Source of the DNA: Promethearchaeota archaeon
GTDB lineage: Archaea; Asgardarchaeota; Lokiarchaeia; Sigyniarchaeales; SOKP01
Assembly (NCBI GenBank): GCA_019058445.1
Contig: JAHPZA010000006.1
Span: 831,063-895,062 of the forward strand
Direction of reading: 5' to 3'
Length of the DNA: 64,000 nt
Both the position numbers and the translations under genes were made by a program. The notes beneath the pieces are model-generated. The model had not been told where the DNA came from and made no database searches. It saw only the letters and a list, made by a program, of their open reading frames with translations. Within the stretch, counting starts at the first letter, position 1, and each line of letters begins with the position of its first letter. Below, piece after piece: positions 55,072 through 63,810 of this stretch.

Positions 55072-55251
55072 ATGTCAAAACCAGAATCTTATTTTGATTG
55101 GCAATTAGCTTTTAGAAAAAATTCAGATCGATCGAAAAAAGAGAATATGAATAAGATATATGGATCTTCTAAATTAAAAGTTAATTCCCTTGGTATTTCA
55201 GACAAAAATTTTAAAGATTTTATGAGAAAATGGAAATTAAAAAACCTATAA
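55072..55251 (+). CDS. Small basic protein, YFDW family, paralogue 2
   Basis: 59-residue protein (MSKPESYFDWQLAFRKNSDR at the N-terminus; VNSLGISDKNFKDFMRKWKL near the C-terminus). Paralogue of the 54682 gene. Roughly half of residues are identical, mostly at both ends; the middle (SKKENMNKIYGSSK) differs. It is short enough to be missed by length filters. Preceded by an AT-rich TATA-like promoter stretch and no Shine-Dalgarno. Function unknown. Confidence 0.72.
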   Translation: MSKPESYFDWQLAFRKNSDRSKKENMNKIYGSSKLKVNSLGISDKNFKDFMRKWKLKNL

Positions 55252-55305
55252 TCCCTTTCTATAAGATATTTGATAGAGTAAATTACATATTGAGGTGTAA
55301 AAAAC

Positions 55306-55491
55306 TTGGATATAGCAATTCGCTTACATAAAAGTGATCTCGATTATCAAATAATATCGCTCTCGAAGCAAAAAGAAGATTATGATAAATTACTTTATTA
55401 TTGTGGAGAAAATAATAAGGAAATTATTGAATTAAAGCAAGATGTTGACGAGAAGTTATCAAGAGTGATAAACTTATACTCTTTGCTTTAA
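55306..55491 (+). CDS. Small helical hypothetical protein
   Basis: 61-residue, largely helical protein (ALS-like heptads in LSKQKEDYDKLLYYCGENNK and IIELKQDVDEKLSRVINLYS), probably a short coiled coil. TTG start; GAGGTG lies about nine bases upstream and decides it. Ends eight bases from the convergent stop of the GMP synthetase gene. No recognised family. Confidence 0.55.
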   Translation: MDIAIRLHKSDLDYQIISLSKQKEDYDKLLYYCGENNKEIIELKQDVDEKLSRVINLYSLL

Positions 55492-55499
55492 TGGATTTA

Positions 55500-56687
55500 C
55501 TAAACATACTCGATGGTAGCAGGGGGTTTTGGAGTTACATCAAAATATATATTTTTCGTTTCAGCAAATCCTATGATTTTTTGTTTTAGATCAATTAACA
55601 CTTCAATTGGCAGATTTGTAACTGTTGCCGTCCTTGCGTCTCTACTATTGATAGATCGAATAACAACATCATATTTTCCCCCGGAGTTACTTCCTAGTTC
55701 ATAGAAAACTCTTGCATATCCTGTAATGTGTGAAGCTTTATTTACTAATAAATTATAATTCCAATCTCCTTTTTCGCATAGTGGGAGTTGATAAGTTCTC
55801 TTCCCTTCTAACAATCCAGTAACTTTTGTATTTAGGATATCTGTACCAATTGCAGCAAAAACTTGAAAAGGTTCTTGCTCTCCATTTTCATTAATAATCA
55901 TAGCTTTCCCATATCTCTTTTTATAGAAATCTTCCACTGTGGACTCAACGAGGTCATGTACTTTTTTTTCGAATATAAGGTTTTCCTGTGAAACAGGTCC
56001 CACGATTCTAGCAGCCAGTGCAGGACCTGGAAATGCTTTTCTATAAATCAACTCTTGAGGTTGTTCAAGGTATTCAAGCACTTTCCTGACTTCATGCTTA
56101 GTCAAACTAGCCACTGGTTGGATAGTTGCCTCTACTTCGTATTCTATTTCGACATTGTGCTGACTTTTCACAAATCCTTCAATATTTTTTTGCATTAACT
56201 CGTTTTCTTCTTTAAGTGACATAGTTTCTTTAAGATCTATTATCTTGACACCGAAACTCTCTTCAATATCTGGCAAAATAGTTCCATCTGCTAGGAGATC
56301 ACAATTCTCTTCCTTGATTACCTTAGAAATTGTTTCTGAATATGCTGCCTTGAAAAGTTTTCTTTTGCCTTCAGCATCTCCCTCTTCATATATTTTAGGC
56401 AAAAATTTGTCACGAATGTCTAATATAATGACATCTGGAAAAAGTTTTTTAATGTATTCTCGCTCCTCAACTCCTCGAATTATTCTCATAAGACCGTGAT
56501 CGATGAAAATTGGAATAGTGTTAATTTTTGCTTGTTTTAGTAATAAGTAAACTGTAGAACTATCAATACCCCCCGAGAGCGCACAAAAAACTTTTTTATA
56601 TCTTGCGTGTTTATTTAAAAACTGAATAGCTGCTTCAACAAACTTTCTAGGTTCTCGCGGAGGATTAATTAATCGATGATTCAACAT
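55500..56687 (-). CDS. guaA: GMP synthase ATP pyrophosphatase subunit-like protein
   Basis: PP-loop ATPase (395 aa) of the GMP synthase type: SGGIDSST at 38-45, FIDHGLMRI, LLADGTILPDIEES, KHEVRKVLEYL, AFPGPALAARIVG and the terminal KPPATIEYV. In many archaea XMP amination uses a separate glutaminase subunit, and no glutaminase domain is fused here. The protein is about 85 residues longer than the usual ~310-residue archaeal subunit, with insertions before and after the PGPALA block. It could be a divergent paralogue with another acceptor. ATG at 56687. Confidence 0.78.
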   Translation of the reverse strand: MLNHRLINPPREPRKFVEAAIQFLNKHARYKKVFCALSGGIDSSTVYLLLKQAKINTIPIFIDHGLMRIIRGVEEREYIKKLFPDVIILDIRDKFLPKIYEEGDAEGKRKLFKAAYSETISKVIKEENCDLLADGTILPDIEESFGVKIIDLKETMSLKEENELMQKNIEGFVKSQHNVEIEYEVEATIQPVASLTKHEVRKVLEYLEQPQELIYRKAFPGPALAARIVGPVSQENLIFEKKVHDLVESTVEDFYKKRYGKAMIINENGEQEPFQVFAAIGTDILNTKVTGLLEGKRTYQLPLCEKGDWNYNLLVNKASHITGYARVFYELGSNSGGKYDVVIRSINSRDARTATVTNLPIEVLIDLKQKIIGFAETKNIYFDVTPKPPATIEYV

Positions 56688-56857
56688 AAAATAAATTAAG
56701 ATTTAAATTAAAAAAAGGCATTTTATTAATGCATTATGATTCAACGAAATAAAAAACACTACAGCTTATTTTCATATTCAATAACAATTAGTTTTATATA
56801 AGCAATATTTAATTTTTATTATAGCAAATAATATATTTATTCGAGTAAGAATTTTAA

Positions 56858-57655
56858 ATGATCGAGATCATATTAACTTTCTTCTTTAGATTACTTATAA
56901 TTATTTTTTTAGGAACGATCTTAGTCGTAGGCACTTTTCTGATAATTCGGGCTTATCAAATTGAGGCCAGAAATATTTACATAGTAGGAGTAGCATGGAT
57001 TATCTACTTTTGCGGCCAACTTTTAAATCAGTTATTACATCTTCATGTCGTGATTTACGTTTTATTTTTAAGGGTTAGTTATATTCTTTTAGTAATTTTT
57101 ACTAATTTAACTTTTTATAGGGGTCGAAGATCTATTCTTCCAAAATTAATCTTAATATTTGCAATTATCTCTGGCATTGTTGGATGGTATTTTAGTTCTA
57201 TTAGGGATATTTCTCAAACAACTTATATATTAAGTCGAGCAATTGATTTCATTCATGCTTCGATTTGTTTTAATTGGTTAGGTTTTTCATGCTTTTCTGC
57301 TTATAAAAACTTTAAAAATATTGACATTGCCCCATGGATAAAAGTTAGATATAAATTAACTTATTTATCTTCGCCTATTATCCCTCTTACATACTTAATT
57401 TTAATGTTTCATCCATATGATCTTCCATTTGGAGATATTAGTACAACGCAAAGTCTTATCGTTTATGGATTAATCTCTATATTAGTTTTGATATATGGTC
57501 TAGTTTTTTCTCTAGCTTGGATCATGCCAAATCGGCTCAAGAAATATTTAAACCGAAATTATCATCCCGTAGAGGAAAAAGAGTATTCAGAAGAAGAATT
57601 AATGCATCTAATTAAGGAACAAATTTCTAAGGAGAATCATTTTGGAAGTAATTAA
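56858..57655 (+). CDS. 7TM membrane protein
   Basis: 265-residue protein with seven hydrophobic helices (first about 4-32; others around TYRGRRSILPKLILIFAI and LSSPIIPLTYLILMF). It ends in a cytosolic acidic tail (EEKEYSEEELMHLIKEQISK). Unlike the 8406/10305 pair it has no GWxPHWSW loop. Its last 14 bp overlap the next gene, so the two are translationally coupled. It is a sensor or transporter-like protein of unknown function. Confidence 0.72.
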   Translation: MIEIILTFFFRLLIIIFLGTILVVGTFLIIRAYQIEARNIYIVGVAWIIYFCGQLLNQLLHLHVVIYVLFLRVSYILLVIFTNLTFYRGRRSILPKLILIFAIISGIVGWYFSSIRDISQTTYILSRAIDFIHASICFNWLGFSCFSAYKNFKNIDIAPWIKVRYKLTYLSSPIIPLTYLILMFHPYDLPFGDISTTQSLIVYGLISILVLIYGLVFSLAWIMPNRLKKYLNRNYHPVEEKEYSEEELMHLIKEQISKENHFGSN

Positions 57656-57917
57656 ATTCTTAGGAGATAAACTAGCAACTAAAATCAATATAAGTCCACC
57701 CGCAGCAAGGGGATTGTTTAAATTAGCAATCAAAGATGAATTAGGACCGTTTAAACTGATCAGTGAAATCAATTTCAACGATTTCATATCTGTTATAAAA
57801 AACTCTCTAAAATTAAGATTAATTAAGCTAAATATCCATAATAATGAAATTTTAATTGAATATATAGTATATTATTTGACAAAAAATCAATCTTTAATAT
57901 CTATGGCTAGAGTTTAG
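57642..57917 (+). CDS. Small hypothetical protein coupled to 7TM gene
   Basis: 91-residue soluble protein: MEVIKFLGDKLATKINISPP, ARGLFKLAIKDELGPFKLIS, EINFNDFISVIKNSLKLRLI, then strand-rich KLNIHNNEILIEYIVYYLTK. The pattern helix-helix-strand-strand could be a small winged-helix or a Roadblock-like fragment, but nothing is certain. TTG start inside the end of the 7TM gene (14-bp overlap). The coupling suggests the protein works with the 7TM protein at the membrane. Confidence 0.6.
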   Translation: MEVIKFLGDKLATKINISPPAARGLFKLAIKDELGPFKLISEINFNDFISVIKNSLKLRLIKLNIHNNEILIEYIVYYLTKNQSLISMARV

Positions 57918-58005
57918 CTAAATAGTCTTTTCCTTTAAATAATTCTAATATTAAGTAAGTTAAGAAAAAGTTTATATAGAGAAAAATTTATAATAATTTA
58001 TAATA

Positions 58006-58080
58006 ATGACCCGATTTACTACTACATCAAATACATTGTTACGCGTTTTAGGCGTTGTAGTATTAGTAGTAGTATTATAA
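58006..58080 (+). CDS. Possible 24-residue hydrophobic peptide
   Basis: MTRFTTTSNTLLRVLGVVVL followed by VVVL: a polar start and one short hydrophobic helix. A TTTATATA box lies about 35 bp upstream of the ATG. An AAGCAAGCAA...GATTTGTTTGCTT inverted repeat lies just after the stop, as expected of an independent short transcript. Could be a membrane micropeptide or chance; no homologue to compare. Confidence 0.3.
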   Translation: MTRFTTTSNTLLRVLGVVVLVVVL

Positions 58081-58232
58081 AGCAAGCAAGCGAATCTGAC
58101 CTTTTTCTTATAATCTTTCCACGGATTTGTTTGCTTGGAATGTGAATTATATTTGAAAAAGGTTATATTCGGTTAATTTTCTGCTTAGAGGTCTAAAAAT
58201 GATGAAAAAACTAAACAGAAAAGAGGTGTAAT

Positions 58233-58370
58233 ATGACCAGCATTCATGAAGAAGATATAAATATGCCGGAAATCATTGAAGAATCATTTGATTACAGCGA
58301 GATTTTTGATTCTACTAAATTCCCAATATCTGCTGAATGTTATCTTAGTGATAAAGATTTAGCATGGTAA
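58233..58370 (+). CDS. Small acidic protein, FxYxxIFD family, member 1
   Basis: 45-residue acidic protein (MTSIHEEDINMPEIIEESFD then YSEIFDSTKF and CYLSDKDLAW). GAGGTG lies about seven bases before the ATG, a strong translation signal for this genome. Shares the short core F-x-Y-x-x-I-F-D with the protein at 58619. Highly acidic and without membrane segment; role unknown. Confidence 0.5.
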   Translation: MTSIHEEDINMPEIIEESFDYSEIFDSTKFPISAECYLSDKDLAW

Positions 58371-58618
58371 AGAATTGGATCTTCTTACCATTATCGTTTA
58401 ATTAATAAAGAAATATTATAAGTTGGCTTCTATATAGATATATATAGAGATTTTCAATTCTTTTCCTAAATTTATTAAAAAATTAGATTAATCTTTATTT
58501 TCGATTAATTAAATCAAAAGATTTAAATATATAGTTTAACATATAAAAGATAATAGCATTTTAAACGATTAATGAGATTATTATTAATTAAAAAGAATTT
58601 GTTATAGGTAAAGATTGT

Positions 58619-58789
58619 ATGGAACTCTCGGCAGACTTTTACGAAGAAGAAAAAAAACAACCTGAAGATAAACCATTTCACGAATTCTCTTACGCTAATA
58701 TATTTGATATGTCGAATGTTAAACCAGGTGAAATTGAAATTGAAGACGAGATTCGATTGGGCTATTTATGGGCGCGTTATGGAAGATAA
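58619..58789 (+). CDS. Small acidic protein, FxYxxIFD family, member 2
   Basis: 56-residue acidic protein: MELSADFYEEEKKQPEDKPF, core FSYANIFDMSNV, then IEIEDEIRLGYLWARYGR with a basic aromatic end. The core resembles FDYSEIFDSTKF of the upstream protein. No clear Shine-Dalgarno; AT-rich TATA-like DNA precedes it. Its stop is 31 bases from the convergent aminotransferase end. Function unknown. Confidence 0.5.
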   Translation: MELSADFYEEEKKQPEDKPFHEFSYANIFDMSNVKPGEIEIEDEIRLGYLWARYGR

Positions 58790-58820
58790 GAATCTAAAGA
58801 ATCTTAAAACCTTTATATTA

Positions 58821-60008
58821 TTATTTAATAACACTTTCTATTCTATTTAATGCTTCTTGTATTCTCTCAATTGATTGGGTTAATGCAAATCGTACAAAAC
58901 CCTCACCATGCTCACCAAAACCTATTCCAGGTGTTAAGACGACTCCTACATTTATTAATTTTTTAACAAATTCCATACTATTTTCTTCACCTTTCGGAAT
59001 TTGGGTCCAAATATAAAATGTTGCCTGAGGTTTTTCAGTTCTCCATCCAATATCATTTAATCCTCTGACCAAAATATTTCTGCGTTCTTCATAAATTTTC
59101 ATTGTTTTTGCAACAATATCAGGTTTTTTTTCTGAGGAATATTCATTTAAACCCTTCGCCACGGCTTTTTGGATAAATACAGGACATCCTGAGTCTATTT
59201 GTGATTTTATTTTTCTTAATCCCTCAATGATTTCTGAGTTACCTACAGCCCATCCACATCTAAATCCAGTCATATTAAACATTTTTGATGAGCTATTAAT
59301 TTCTATGTGATCTCTATTAACCTGGAGTAATGATGGGGCTATATAATCGTTGAATGTAAATTCTGAATATGGATTGTCATAAACTATGAAAAAATTATAA
59401 TCATCCGCGTAATCAACTACTTTTTTTAAATATTCAATAGGAGCTGTTGCCCCGGTAGGATTGTTAGGGTAATTTAAATACATCATTTTGGCTTTTTTCA
59501 AAATTTTGGTGCTAATTGCTTCTAAATCTGGAAGAAAATTATTTTCTTTTTTTAATGGCATTATATGAGGATTGCCATCACACAATTTTGTTGCTCCATT
59601 TGCATATACAGGATAACCAGGATTTGGACAAAGAACAATATCCCCTGGATTTATAAAAGCTCTAGCAATATTTGCAACCCCCTCTTTTCCTCCAAGAACA
59701 TTCGTAACCTCATTCGCCAAATTCAAATCTAATCCAAACCTTACTTTATACCATCTAGCTACAGCTTCCCTAAAGAATTCTTCTCCCATACTAGTTGGAT
59801 AATTTTGATTTTCCGGAACTTTGACTTGTTCAACAAGCTCATTTAGGATTAAATCTGGAGTTTTTAAATCAGGGTCTCCAATCCCTAAGGTTATTAAATC
59901 CACACCTTGCTTTTTTTTTTCTACCTTTAATTGTTCTATTTCAGCAAAAATGTACGGTGGCAACCTACCTACTCTTTCGGCAAATTTTATTTTAATACTT
60001 AACACCAT
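58821..60008 (-). CDS. dapL: Class I/II aminotransferase, LL-diaminopimelate aminotransferase-like
   Basis: PLP-dependent fold-type I aminotransferase (395 aa). Matches the LL-DAP aminotransferase pattern: ITLGIGDPDLKTPDLI, VLGGKEGVANIARAF, NPGDIVLCPNPGYPVY, YLNYPNNPTGA and the PLP Schiff-base Lys in SSSKMFNMTGFRCGW. The C-terminal Arg region (GFVRFALTQSIERIQEAL) binds substrate carboxylate. DapL would make LL-diaminopimelate for lysine; other archaeal relatives act on alanine or aspartate, so the assignment is tentative. Monocistronic; divergent from the next crotonase. Confidence 0.8.
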   Translation of the reverse strand: MVLSIKIKFAERVGRLPPYIFAEIEQLKVEKKKQGVDLITLGIGDPDLKTPDLILNELVEQVKVPENQNYPTSMGEEFFREAVARWYKVRFGLDLNLANEVTNVLGGKEGVANIARAFINPGDIVLCPNPGYPVYANGATKLCDGNPHIMPLKKENNFLPDLEAISTKILKKAKMMYLNYPNNPTGATAPIEYLKKVVDYADDYNFFIVYDNPYSEFTFNDYIAPSLLQVNRDHIEINSSSKMFNMTGFRCGWAVGNSEIIEGLRKIKSQIDSGCPVFIQKAVAKGLNEYSSEKKPDIVAKTMKIYEERRNILVRGLNDIGWRTEKPQATFYIWTQIPKGEENSMEFVKKLINVGVVLTPGIGFGEHGEGFVRFALTQSIERIQEALNRIESVIK

Positions 60009-60187
60009 TATAATTATTATAAGTTTTAAGAAACGTGAGCTTAATCATTAACTAAATTTTAAAAATTTTGTGAATACAAATTTTTTTTTTCGTTTTAAGC
60101 TCTACCACATCTCTTTTTGTTGATTAAATTTTTATAGATAGTGATAGCTAAATTTAGTTAATAAATAAAAAATAAAAGGGTGAAAAA

Positions 60188-60928
60188 ATGGAATTTGAAA
60201 CAATTTTATATGAATCAAAAAATAAAATCGGATATATTACATTAAACAGACCTGAAAAGCACAATGCTTTGAGCTATCAGCTCCTTGATGACATAGACGC
60301 TGTTTTTGACCATGCTGAAGCAGATAATCAGGCAAAAGTAATTGTGTTAAAGGGTGCGGGTAAAAGTTTTTGTTCAGGGTTTGATCTTAAGGGATCCTAC
60401 TATTTGACACCGCCAGAAGGAGGTTGGAAATATAAAAATTCTTATGAGATACTAAACAAGAAAATATATGCTAAATATCCACGCATATTTAATTTCCCTA
60501 AGCCAACAATAGCTCAAGTAAATGGTTATTGTACTGATGCTGGATGTTATCTTCAGCTTTTATGTGATATTTCAGTAGCTGCGGAAGACGCGCTATTAGG
60601 GCATCCAGCTCAGTTATGGGGAGGTGCACAAAGCATGCCATTATGGCAACTTTATTTAGGTGTTAAAAAGGCACGGTATCTTTTAATGAGTGGTCGAAGA
60701 ATAACTGGAAAGGAAGCTGAACAAATAGGACTTGTGAGTATAAGTGTTCCTCGAGACAAACTTGAAGAAGAAGTTAATAAGCTGGCTTCTGAAATTGCTA
60801 AAATACCTGCTGAAGGGGCTCTCCATAATAAAATATGTCTCAATACAGCCCTTAAAATTCGAGGTGTTGATGCGTTATTTGACTATTATGGTCAGATGAA
60901 TAGATATTGGAGATTTAAACCTGGTTGA
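60188..60928 (+). CDS. Crotonase-fold protein lacking both catalytic glutamates
   Basis: 246-residue crotonase-superfamily protein. The scaffold is normal: IGYITLNRPEKHNALSYQLL, oxyanion-hole block KSFCSGFDLKG and a central helix after VNGYCTDAGCYLQ. At the two hydratase Glu positions it has Tyr (GCYLQ) and Ala (GHPAQLWGG). A classical hydratase reaction is therefore unlikely; dehalogenase-, decarboxylase- or isomerase-like chemistry is possible. GGGTGA lies about five bases before the ATG and decides the start. It is divergent from the aminotransferase. Confidence 0.85.
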   Translation: MEFETILYESKNKIGYITLNRPEKHNALSYQLLDDIDAVFDHAEADNQAKVIVLKGAGKSFCSGFDLKGSYYLTPPEGGWKYKNSYEILNKKIYAKYPRIFNFPKPTIAQVNGYCTDAGCYLQLLCDISVAAEDALLGHPAQLWGGAQSMPLWQLYLGVKKARYLLMSGRRITGKEAEQIGLVSISVPRDKLEEEVNKLASEIAKIPAEGALHNKICLNTALKIRGVDALFDYYGQMNRYWRFKPG

Positions 60929-60967
60929 TCTTTCGCTAGAAAATAGATATTTCAATTGGTATGGGAA

Positions 60968-62035
60968 TTATTTCCATTCATGACCACAATTTCCACAGAT
61001 GTATTTCAAACCATAAACTTTGGGATTCACCATAATAATATTTTCTTTATCTATTACCTCTCGTATTAAATTGCGATTGCTATTTCCACAATTTGGGCAC
61101 TTACGTCTAATTGTTTGCTTGATTTCTTGGATGACTCTCTTCATTTTAGAGGGGCGAGGTTCGATAACATTCTTTGGAGACTGCTTGGTATCTAAAGGTT
61201 CCGTTGGTTTTTCAATCATTTTTGCTTGGAAATCAGCACTTTTTAAATGTTTGAAAATTAGAGTAGAGATTAATTGATCTATTGATTGACCCTCTCCAAC
61301 CTGATGTGCTAATGAATTTTCAATTCCTTTCCATGCGAGAATATCATCATAATCTAAATAATGGACTTCGCCTAATTGGAGTTTTGGATAATTAGCCTTA
61401 AGTCCTGTTAAGATAAAATGAGAATAATCATTGATGAGATAGATTGGATTGGATTGGATTTCTTTTATAATTTCCATTCTAAATACGCCACTATGTTGAT
61501 TTACCCATTTTTTGACATCTGCCAAATTTTTTAATAATTCCTCACTATTTTTTAGTTCTGCTACTTTTTGCTTGTTTTCAATTAATCCATAAACTAAAAA
61601 AGGAGCATTTCCATTAGTTTTTTCAATAAATACATCCATCATGTCTGCAAGTTTATTAAAATTCTCATAAATTTCCTCATCTATCAGTATAAAAAATATA
61701 CCAGCAGTAGCTCCAATAAATAATGCCTTATTTATTATAATCTGAGGCGACTCGCTCATTTTATCTAATTCTTTCCAAGCAAATGAAGTTTTCCACTTGA
61801 TTATATCGAAATTATGTTCCCTATAGACTAATGAAAAATTCCACACATAGCTCTCTTGTGGAAGGTGATAAATAATTCCTTCGGGAAATAATGCGTTTTG
61901 ATTTTGCTGATTCTCCTTTTCAGTAGATAACTCATCTGAGGTATAATATTCAATATGTGCTAAATTTCTTAGATCATTAAGTATTATTCCTGGAGGTGAA
62001 TCTCCTAAGACAATCTGATATTCAATGTATCGCAT
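60968..62035 (-). CDS. Zinc-ribbon protein with possible degenerate GTPase-like domain
   Basis: 355-residue protein. The C-terminus is a zinc ribbon (KCPNCGNSNRN ... YICGNCGHEWK). The N-terminal ~230 residues alternate strands and helices in an order reminiscent of small GTPases: YVWNFSLVYREHNFDIIKWK, LFIGATAGIFFILIDEEIYE and NAPFLVYGLIEN at the G4 position. No P-loop or NKxD is present, so nucleotide binding is doubtful. An acidic and basic linker (about 265-300) joins the two parts. Could be a pseudo-GTPase adaptor; this is a structural guess. Convergent with the crotonase 40 bp away. Confidence 0.55.
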   Translation of the reverse strand: MRYIEYQIVLGDSPPGIILNDLRNLAHIEYYTSDELSTEKENQQNQNALFPEGIIYHLPQESYVWNFSLVYREHNFDIIKWKTSFAWKELDKMSESPQIIINKALFIGATAGIFFILIDEEIYENFNKLADMMDVFIEKTNGNAPFLVYGLIENKQKVAELKNSEELLKNLADVKKWVNQHSGVFRMEIIKEIQSNPIYLINDYSHFILTGLKANYPKLQLGEVHYLDYDDILAWKGIENSLAHQVGEGQSIDQLISTLIFKHLKSADFQAKMIEKPTEPLDTKQSPKNVIEPRPSKMKRVIQEIKQTIRRKCPNCGNSNRNLIREVIDKENIIMVNPKVYGLKYICGNCGHEWK

Positions 62036-62226
62036 ATTCTCTCATATTAATTGTATTTAAAATAGTTTAAAAAAATAACACAATTATATTAATATCTTTC
62101 TAAACCCTCAATTATTTGTATAATAAATCAATACTCGAAAATATAATTTTTTAATGAAGTCATAAGAAATAAAAGAAAAATTAAAAATAAAAAAAAGTAT
62201 TTTTAAAAAATTTGTTTTAGATTGAT

Positions 62227-63657
62227 TTAAATACCAAGTTCTAATAATTTCCTCTTATTTTCAATTGCTTTTTCTTTGTCTATTTGATACATACCATAGA
62301 ATATAGCGATACCTATCACCGCAATGATAAAAGGGATTATGGACATAACAAATTTTAACCCAAAAACAGCAGTAGAAGTCTGGTTAGGACCTTTTGCTGG
62401 GATATAGCCAAAGTATCCCCATACAATTGCGAAAATAAGTGTTTGGAAAAAATAGATAAATGCCGAAAAGACTCGTAAAATTCCAATGTAAGTTCCCTCT
62501 TCTCTTTTACCTGTTTTAGCAGCAGCGTTATCAATACCCTCGGCTTGAACTACATTAAAGATTATTCCCCAGCAAGCACTATAGCTTATACCGATAAGAC
62601 CAAATACAATAGCAGCACTCAAATAGTCAGTTACAAAAAAGAATGCTAGGTAGACGAATGCAGCTGAGGCAAGAGCGAGGATATACGACTTTTTTATGCC
62701 AATTTTTCTCGGTAATTTAACCCATAAAGGCACTGAGATAAAAGCAAATGCAAGAGCTAATAAATTTGGTAGGACCATCACTTCTATGCCTAAACCTAAC
62801 CCATGTAGTATGAAAAAGCCCATTCCTGCAGAGAAACATAAAGCTGCGATTCCCCATAAAAGAAATGTGATTATTATCGCCATCCAATTTCGATCTTTTA
62901 AGACTCGTTTAACAATTTTAACTATTGGCTCATGTTCTTTTTTCTCTTGATCTAATTTTACCCTCAGTTCTATCATTTCAGGCGTTTCACGTACTCCTCT
63001 ACTATAAGGATATATTAATAGATAACAAATTATGGTAATGAAAATTGCAACTCCTAAAAATGCGGCAGGATTAGTTACTCCACCTAAACTCGCAATAATG
63101 AGGGGTATACTAATGGCACCCATGATTTGGGCTATGACAGTTACGAGCATTGTAATTCCGCTAACACTCGCTCGTTGATCATCATATCGGAATAAATCAG
63201 GAAAAAGGGATTGGTGACTAATTTCTCGCAAAGTGGCAAAAGTTTCATACATACACATCATAATAGTAATCCATATGGCCGCTATAAGTACTGAGGTCGA
63301 GATCGGAATAAAAACAAAAAGTAACGGGATCGGTCCAAGAATAGCTCCTATTATAATCCACGGATATCGCTTTCCGTATTTTTTTGTAAATCTTGTGGAT
63401 CGATCTGTAAGATATCCGAGTATGGGATCATTGAATCCGTCTACAATGGAATAAGTAAGGTACATTAACGGTATCCATAATATTGGTATCAAAAGTACCG
63501 CAACGGAGAAGAACTGAATCTGGCCCCACAGACCAAACATTAAAATGCCGAAGAAACTACTTAATGAGAAAAATATTTCTGTCTTTTTATCGGGTCTTCT
63601 AAAGGCGCTTTCAATATCTGCGTCAATCGTTGATTCTGTCATGATTTTAACTTCCAT
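62227..63657 (-). CDS. GPH-family sugar:cation symporter-like MFS transporter
   Basis: 476-residue transporter with about twelve membrane helices and the glycoside-pentoside-hexuronide (GPH/MelB-like) layout: YSIVDGFNDPILGYLTDRST, KKYGKRYPWIIIGAILGP and the central RVLKDRNWMAIIITFL repeat. It likely moves a sugar or glycoside with Na or H. The start at ATG 63657 (MEVKIMTES) may be too early. The paralogue facing it starts MTAIFSEDDE, which aligns with the second Met at 63642. Divergent from that paralogue across about 150 bp. Confidence 0.85.
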   Translation of the reverse strand: MEVKIMTESTIDADIESAFRRPDKKTEIFFSLSSFFGILMFGLWGQIQFFSVAVLLIPILWIPLMYLTYSIVDGFNDPILGYLTDRSTRFTKKYGKRYPWIIIGAILGPIPLLFVFIPISTSVLIAAIWITIMMCMYETFATLREISHQSLFPDLFRYDDQRASVSGITMLVTVIAQIMGAISIPLIIASLGGVTNPAAFLGVAIFITIICYLLIYPYSRGVRETPEMIELRVKLDQEKKEHEPIVKIVKRVLKDRNWMAIIITFLLWGIAALCFSAGMGFFILHGLGLGIEVMVLPNLLALAFAFISVPLWVKLPRKIGIKKSYILALASAAFVYLAFFFVTDYLSAAIVFGLIGISYSACWGIIFNVVQAEGIDNAAAKTGKREEGTYIGILRVFSAFIYFFQTLIFAIVWGYFGYIPAKGPNQTSTAVFGLKFVMSIIPFIIAVIGIAIFYGMYQIDKEKAIENKRKLLELGI

Positions 63658-63810
63658 TAAGTTTTTTTAATAACACTATTTTTGATTTTGATTTTATACT
63701 ATAATAAAGTTTTCCATGATTTTTTTATGTGATAGAAAATAATTTGAAATACATTTAATTAAAAAAATTACACCTTATTTTAAAAAAAATTTTAAAGAGA
63801 AATAACTGAT

